The notes below the pieces were generated by a model. It ran no database searches, was not told the DNA's origin, and saw only the letters and a list, made by a program, of their open reading frames with translations. The position numbers were made by a program, and so were the translations under genes. DNA of 5,007 nt, from assembly GCA_947258625.1 (NCBI GenBank), contig CAMYJN010000240.1, forward strand, positions 1 through 5,007. The letters are read 5' to 3'. This DNA comes from an uncultured Polyangiaceae bacterium. Lineage in GTDB: Bacteria; Myxococcota_A; Polyangia; Polyangiales; Houyiibacteriaceae. Positions 1 to 5,007 of this stretch are shown piece after piece. The stretch's first letter is position 1. The number at the start of each line of letters is the position of its first letter.

Positions 1-136
1 ACACGATGGGGCCCGGGATCTGCGCCGGCGCCTTGTTGGTTTGTCCGGACGCGCTCTTCGCGGCGACGAACGCGGCGCGAGCAAGGGCGCCGAGCATCGG
101 CCCCTGATGGAGGATGTAACGCGTAGGTACCGCCAT
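1..136 (-). CDS. N-terminal fragment of an unidentified protein (possibly MaoC-like acyl dehydratase)
   Basis: An open frame reads leftward from an ATG at 136-134 for 45 codons without a stop and leaves the window, so this is only the amino terminus. It begins MAVPTRYILHQGPMLGALAR, continues with an Ala-rich stretch, then a polar Ser-Gly-Gln-Thr-Asn-Lys linker, and reaches a Pro-Gly-Pro-Ile-Val motif at residues 41-45. A Shine-Dalgarno GGGAGA lies six bases before the ATG, which supports both the gene and this start. The mildly hydrophobic residues 14-26 are too interrupted by Arg to be a clear signal peptide or membrane helix. The pattern resembles from memory the leader of long MaoC-type acyl dehydratases of myxobacteria, but that is a weak inference: no catalytic motif is inside the window. 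It is divergent from the M3 peptidase gene, with 108 bp between the starts. Confidence 0.6.
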   Translation of the reverse strand, partial: MAVPTRYILHQGPMLGALARAAFVAAKSASGQTNKAPAQIPGPIV

Positions 137-142
137 ATCGAT

Positions 143-148
143 TCTCCC
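143..148 (-). promoter_or_regulatory. Shine-Dalgarno site of the left-edge gene
   Basis: On the minus strand this reads GGGAGA, with six bases between it and the ATG at 136. It is a good match to the anti-Shine-Dalgarno core and fixes the start of the left-edge partial gene. Confidence 0.6.
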
Positions 149-184
149 GGTCTGCCGGTGCGGTGGAGCGCCTGCCGCCCGACC

Positions 185-212
185 CGGCTCTCTACCATTT
201 GGTAGGGAGCCG
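185..212. promoter_or_regulatory. Near-perfect palindrome, candidate operator
   Basis: Two 13-base arms (185-197 and 200-212) flank a TT centre; the core is CTACCA-TT-TGGTAG. All arm positions pair except one T/G (191 opposite 207). It sits between two divergent genes, 48 bp from the left-edge start and 32 bp from the M3 peptidase start. As both genes are transcribed away from it, a terminator role makes little sense, and there is no T-run on either side. A dimeric repressor site, for example of TetR or GntR type, is the natural inference; the palindrome itself is directly visible. No regulator gene is in the window to pair with it. Confidence 0.5.
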
Positions 213-217
213 CGCAA
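189..217 (-). promoter_or_regulatory. Possible promoter of the left-edge gene overlapping the palindrome
   Basis: On the minus strand TTGCGC (217-212) and TAGAGA (194-189) are separated by 17 bases. Each matches only three of six sigma-70 consensus bases, so the match is weak. If real, the palindrome would fill the spacer and the -10 element, a typical place for a repressor. The support is mainly the combination of spacing and overlap. Confidence 0.2.
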
Positions 218-244
218 ACCCGGTCCCGCTGCTAGGCTTACGCG

Positions 245-2308
<2,064 letters not shown>

Positions 2309-2319
2309 CCGCAGCGTGG

Positions 2320-2922
2320 CTACTCCGCGACGGCACGCAGGTCGACGGACACCGCGATGTCGTTCGCGACTTTCAGCCGCACGATCGATGGGACCGAAAC
2401 GTTGTGGTCTTCGAGCACCACGGTGAAGTCGGCCTTGATTCGAATCTGCTTCCCGGACCAGTTCACGGTTCCTTTGGCGATGACGGGCTTGCTGACTCCG
2501 TGGGCGGTGAACTTGCCCTTGACCTGCACCTTGCGGTCCTTGCCTGACTTGAGCTCCGGCGAGTCTTTCTTGCCGAGGATGACTTCGGTGATTTCGAAAT
2601 GGATGTTCGGGGTCTTCTTCGCATCGAGCCAACCGTCGCCCTGAAGGTGCTCGTCACGGAGATCGTTGTCGGTGCGCAACGACACCACGGGCACCTTGAA
2701 CGAGCCAGTCGTCTTGGTGATGTCCGCCGGATCGACGGTGAGGCTGCCGCTGACTTTCGAGCTCTTGCCCACCATCGTTTCGAGCGGAGCATCCGAGACG
2801 AAGGTCGCTTTGCTCTTGCCGTCCGCGCGTACGAGAAACGTCGTCGCGTCGGCCTGAGAGACGGCCGGCACTGCCATGCATGCGGCCAAGATCAGACTGA
2901 CTCCGGTGACATTCTTCATCAT
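2320..2922 (-). CDS. YceI-family exported lipocalin-like protein
   Basis: This is a complete 200-residue protein of the YceI family, whose members form an eight-stranded barrel that binds isoprenoid-type lipids in the periplasm; E. coli YceI is 191 residues. The family signature is clear: VSGSLTVDPADI (57-68), GSFKVPVVSLRTDNDLRDEH (73-92), GWLDAKKTPNIHFEITEV (97-114), then the strand pair KGKFTAHGVSKPV (135-147) and the closing strands to the end. Residues 1-24 are a signal peptide with Lys3, a short hydrophobic core and a cleavage site at VSQA/DA (or after Ala26). An LAAC lipobox-like run at 12-15 makes a lipoprotein possible, but the core before it is very short. The start is an ATGATG doublet; I chose the first ATG (2922) because GAGGGGGA lies eight bases before it. 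The open frame extends upstream into prfC, but that extension is Arg/Gly-rich, unlike the family and would bury the signal peptide. It lies 59 bp downstream of prfC and may be co-transcribed with it. The ligand is unknown. Confidence 0.92.
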   Translation of the reverse strand: MMKNVTGVSLILAACMAVPAVSQADATTFLVRADGKSKATFVSDAPLETMVGKSSKVSGSLTVDPADITKTTGSFKVPVVSLRTDNDLRDEHLQGDGWLDAKKTPNIHFEITEVILGKKDSPELKSGKDRKVQVKGKFTAHGVSKPVIAKGTVNWSGKQIRIKADFTVVLEDHNVSVPSIVRLKVANDIAVSVDLRAVAE

Positions 2923-2930
2923 TCGCTCGT

Positions 2931-2938
2931 TCCCCCTC
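2931..2938 (-). promoter_or_regulatory. Shine-Dalgarno site that sets the YceI start
   Basis: The minus strand reads GAGGGGGA with eight bases before the ATG at 2922 and eleven before the alternative ATG at 2919. It supports initiation here rather than at the far upstream ATG at 3060, which lies inside the prfC coding region. Confidence 0.65.
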
Positions 2939-2981
2939 GCCTCAAGTATGCCGGTTTTGGACGGCGGCTTCACCCCCGTAT

Positions 2982-4574
2982 TCACGCGGCCGCCACAATC
3001 CGGGCGGTCTCGTGGAAGGTCCAATTCTCGTTGTCCCGCTCCGCCCGGCCGAGCTCCCACTCGTCGCGAAATAGGGCTACCGGGCGATTGTCGCGGTCGA
3101 CGACTGCCATCGGCACGCGCTTGGCCTTGAGCTCTGCGCAGTCGGCGGCGCCCGTGACCCAGCGCGCGTGCTGATAGGGTAGAAGGTCAAACGTCACCCT
3201 GGCGCCATACTCGTGCTCGAGGCGAAACATCAGGACGTCGAATTGCAGGCGACCTACAACGCCGCACACCGGATCCTTCTCGCGGCCGGGTTCCATGAAG
3301 AGCTGAACCGTCCCTTCTTCGGAAAGCTCTTGGATGCCTTTTTGGAGCTGCTTGCGTTTGAGTGGATCGAGAAGCTGTAAACGCCCGAAGTGCTCCGGAG
3401 AGAACTGCGGAACAGCATCGAAGCTCATGGGGCCGTTCGTCGAAAGGGTGTCGCCGATTCGAAAAAGCCCGGGGTCGTACAGGCCCACGATGTCGCCCGC
3501 GTAGGCCTCCATCACGCTCTCGCGTTCCTGCGCGAAGAATTGCTCGGCACGATTGAGGCGGATCTCTTTTCCGAGCCGGAAGTGGCTTACCCGCATGCCT
3601 CCTTCGAACTTGCCCGAGCAGATGCGCGCGAACGCGATACGGTCCCTGTGCGACGGGTCCATGTTGGCCTGCACCTTGAATACGAACGCGCTGAAGCGAT
3701 CGTCGGCCGGGCTGACGGTTACGTCCCCGGTTGCTTCACGCTCGCCCGGCGGCGGGCAGAGGCCCTTGAACGACCGCAAAAAGGGTTCGACTCCGAAGTT
3801 GGTGAGCGCGCTGCCGAAGAACACAGGCGTGATTTCACCCGCGAGGAAGCGCTCTTGGTCCCACTCTTCGCCGGCCCCGTCGAGGAGCTCCACCTCCTCG
3901 CGAAGGGTTTGCGCCGCTTCTTCACCGAGCAGCGCGTCGAGCTCCGGGTCTTCGAGGCCGGTGACCTTCATGATCGCTCGCTTCGATTGCCCCTCGGACG
4001 AACGCTCGAAACGAATGACGAGCTTGTTGACTCGATCGTAGACCCCTTGGAACAAATCGCCGCTTCCGATTGGCCAGGTGAAGGGCACCGTGCTCACGCC
4101 GAGCACCTCTTCGACCTCGCTCATCAAGGCGAAGGCGTCGCGGGCGGGTCGGTCCATTTTGTTGATGAACGTGACGACCGGCGTGTTGCGCAGGCGGCAA
4201 ACGTGAAAGAGCTTGCGGGTCTGAGGCTCGACGCCTCTCGCGGCGTCAAGAATCATGATGCCGCAGTCGGCTGCCATCAGCGTTCGATACGTGTCTTCGC
4301 TGAAGTCGTTGTGGCCCGGTGTGTCGAGGAGGTTCCAGCGGATGTCGTCGTACTCGAACTGCAGGACGGAGGTCGTGACGGAAATGCCGCGCTGTTTTTC
4401 GAGCGCCATCCAATCGCTGACCGCCGATCGCTTTGCCTTGCGCGACTTGACGGCGCCGGCCGCATGTATGGCGCCCCCGTAAAGCAGCAGCTTCTCGGTC
4501 AAGGTCGTCTTGCCGGCATCCGGATGCGAGATGATCGCGAATGTGCGCCGCCGCTGGTATTCGTTCTGGCCCAT
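2982..4574 (-). CDS. prfC: Peptide chain release factor 3 (RF3)
   Basis: This encodes a complete 530-residue translational GTPase, almost the same length as E. coli RF3 (529). RF3 is a cytoplasmic factor that binds the ribosome after peptide release and uses GTP to eject RF1 or RF2. GTPase motifs are intact and in order: G1 SHPDAGKTT (16-24), switch I RGISVTTS (62-69), G3 DTPGH (84-88), G4 NKMD (138-141) and G5 FGSA (253-256). The SHPDAGKTT form of G1 separates it from EF-G and LepA. Domain II carries the RF3-typical QANMDPSHRDR (302-312), and domain III has DPLKRKQLQKGIQELSEEGT (403-422) and GRLQFDV (441-447). The carboxy end differs more from E. coli but aligns in outline (ARWVTG, 470-475). 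An in-frame TGA at 4595-4593 and no other start codon before the ATG at 4574 fix the start. No good Shine-Dalgarno is seen, only GGGGC directly before the ATG. It is divergent from the proline iminopeptidase gene and upstream of the YceI gene. Confidence 0.97.
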   Translation of the reverse strand: MGQNEYQRRRTFAIISHPDAGKTTLTEKLLLYGGAIHAAGAVKSRKAKRSAVSDWMALEKQRGISVTTSVLQFEYDDIRWNLLDTPGHNDFSEDTYRTLMAADCGIMILDAARGVEPQTRKLFHVCRLRNTPVVTFINKMDRPARDAFALMSEVEEVLGVSTVPFTWPIGSGDLFQGVYDRVNKLVIRFERSSEGQSKRAIMKVTGLEDPELDALLGEEAAQTLREEVELLDGAGEEWDQERFLAGEITPVFFGSALTNFGVEPFLRSFKGLCPPPGEREATGDVTVSPADDRFSAFVFKVQANMDPSHRDRIAFARICSGKFEGGMRVSHFRLGKEIRLNRAEQFFAQERESVMEAYAGDIVGLYDPGLFRIGDTLSTNGPMSFDAVPQFSPEHFGRLQLLDPLKRKQLQKGIQELSEEGTVQLFMEPGREKDPVCGVVGRLQFDVLMFRLEHEYGARVTFDLLPYQHARWVTGAADCAELKAKRVPMAVVDRDNRPVALFRDEWELGRAERDNENWTFHETARIVAAA

Positions 4575-4644
4575 GCCCCGGCGCCAAGATAGTCACTGTG
4601 CTCGGTTGCGCCAGTCTGCGAACGTGCTGTGATCCGCGCTGCCA
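4575..4644. promoter_or_regulatory. Divergent spacer between prfC and the iminopeptidase gene
   Basis: These 70 bases separate the two divergent starts and should hold both promoters unless transcripts begin within coding sequence. Weak candidates only: for the rightward gene TTGCGC (4606-4611) and TGTGAT (4628-4633) with a 16-base spacer; for prfC TATCTT on the minus strand (4591-4586) with no convincing -35 element. Both candidate transcripts would have very short leaders, in keeping with the lack of clear ribosome binding sites on either side. No palindrome or repeat is visible. Confidence 0.3.
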
Positions 4645-5007
4645 ATGGCGGGGCTATTTCCAGAAATCGAGCCGTACGATATAGGCCATCTTCGGGTCGA
4701 TGAGTTGCACTCCGTATACTTCGAGCAGTGCGGAAATCCTCAGGGAAAGCCAGCCCTCTTCGTCCATGGAGGGCCTGGCGGGGGCGCGAACGCAGTGCAC
4801 CGCCGGTTCTGGGACCCTGCGGTCTACCGCATCATTCTGTTCGACCAGCGCGGCTGCGGCCGCAGCACACCTCACGCAGAGCTGCAAAACAACACCACCT
4901 GGGATCTAGTCCAGGACATGGAGCGAATCCGGGAGCACCTCGGCATCGAGCGCTGGCAGTTGTTTGGTGGGTCCTGGGGGAGCACGCTCAGTTTGACCTA
5001 TGCCCAG
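4645..5007 (+). CDS. pip: Proline iminopeptidase, N-terminal part (runs off right edge)
   Basis: An open frame from ATG 4645 runs 121 codons to the window end without a stop. It matches the amino-terminal part of S33-family proline iminopeptidases, alpha/beta-hydrolase enzymes that remove amino-terminal proline from peptides in the cytoplasm; the family is usually about 310-320 residues, so roughly 200 are missing. Diagnostic segments are LFPEIEPYD (4-12), YFEQCGNPQGKP (25-36), the oxyanion-hole motif HGGPGGG (41-47), LFDQRGCGRSTPHA (65-78), NNTTWDLVQDMERIREHLGI (82-101) and the nucleophile elbow GGSWGST (108-114) with Ser110. The catalytic Asp and His lie beyond the window. No signal peptide is present. 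An in-frame TGA at 4630-4632 leaves this ATG as the only sensible start; no clear Shine-Dalgarno precedes it. It is divergent from prfC. Confidence 0.93.
   Translation, partial: MAGLFPEIEPYDIGHLRVDELHSVYFEQCGNPQGKPALFVHGGPGGGANAVHRRFWDPAVYRIILFDQRGCGRSTPHAELQNNTTWDLVQDMERIREHLGIERWQLFGGSWGSTLSLTYAQ

Noticed and set aside
2923..2981. Possible terminator hairpin between prfC and the YceI gene (GCCG/CGGC near 2950-2967)
   Set aside because: The stem is only four base pairs with no following T-run on the minus strand, which is expected by chance in GC-rich DNA.
2923..3060. Amino-terminal extension of the YceI frame to an ATG at 3060, overlapping the end of prfC
   Set aside because: The added 46 residues are Gly/Arg/Pro-rich, would place the signal peptide inside the protein, and there is a strong ribosome binding site right before the ATG at 2922.
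3390..4592. 400-codon open frame on the plus strand opposite prfC
   Set aside because: It mirrors the codon bias of prfC, is rich in Arg, Glu and Ala without a domain pattern, and lies antisense to an unmistakable RF3. I treat it as a shadow, not a gene overlap.
4654..4887. Minus-strand 77-codon open frame at the right edge
   Set aside because: It is antisense to the clearly recognised proline iminopeptidase frame and has no ribosome binding site or domain.

Overview
The window is compact, GC-rich bacterial chromosome with strongly GC-biased third codon positions. It holds five protein genes and no RNA genes, mobile elements or CRISPR arrays that I can see. The mix of a PrlC/OpdA-type M3 oligopeptidase, an exported YceI-family lipocalin-like protein, peptide-release factor RF3 and a proteobacterial-type proline iminopeptidase points to a Gram-negative bacterium. 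A deltaproteobacterial or myxobacterial relative is my best guess, but the sequence alone does not prove it.

Layout from left to right: (1) 1-136, minus strand, the first 45 codons of a gene that runs off the left edge; family uncertain, with a faint resemblance to MaoC-like acyl dehydratases. (2) 137-244, a divergent intergenic region dominated by a 13-bp-arm palindrome at 185-212, the best candidate regulatory site in the window. (3) 245-2308, plus strand, a complete cytoplasmic M3 zinc oligopeptidase (oligopeptidase A type). (4) 2320-2922, minus strand, a complete YceI-family secreted protein converging on the peptidase with an 11-bp gap; a weak nested inverted repeat covers the junction. 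(5) 2982-4574, minus strand, a complete prfC (RF3), lying 59 bp upstream of the YceI gene in the same direction. (6) 4575-4644, a 70-bp divergent spacer. (7) 4645-5007, plus strand, the first 121 codons of a proline iminopeptidase whose end lies beyond the window.

Functionally this is mostly housekeeping. RF3 recycles class-1 release factors at translation termination. Oligopeptidase A and proline iminopeptidase both act late in peptide breakdown to amino acids. The YceI protein is a periplasmic or envelope ligand-binding protein. There is no convincing multi-gene operon: prfC and yceI could be co-transcribed, but the YceI gene has its own strong ribosome binding site. I found no evidence for a novel multi-gene system. 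The points most worth checking are the palindrome at 185-212, the altered substrate loop of the M3 peptidase, the convergent-junction structure and the unidentified left-edge gene.
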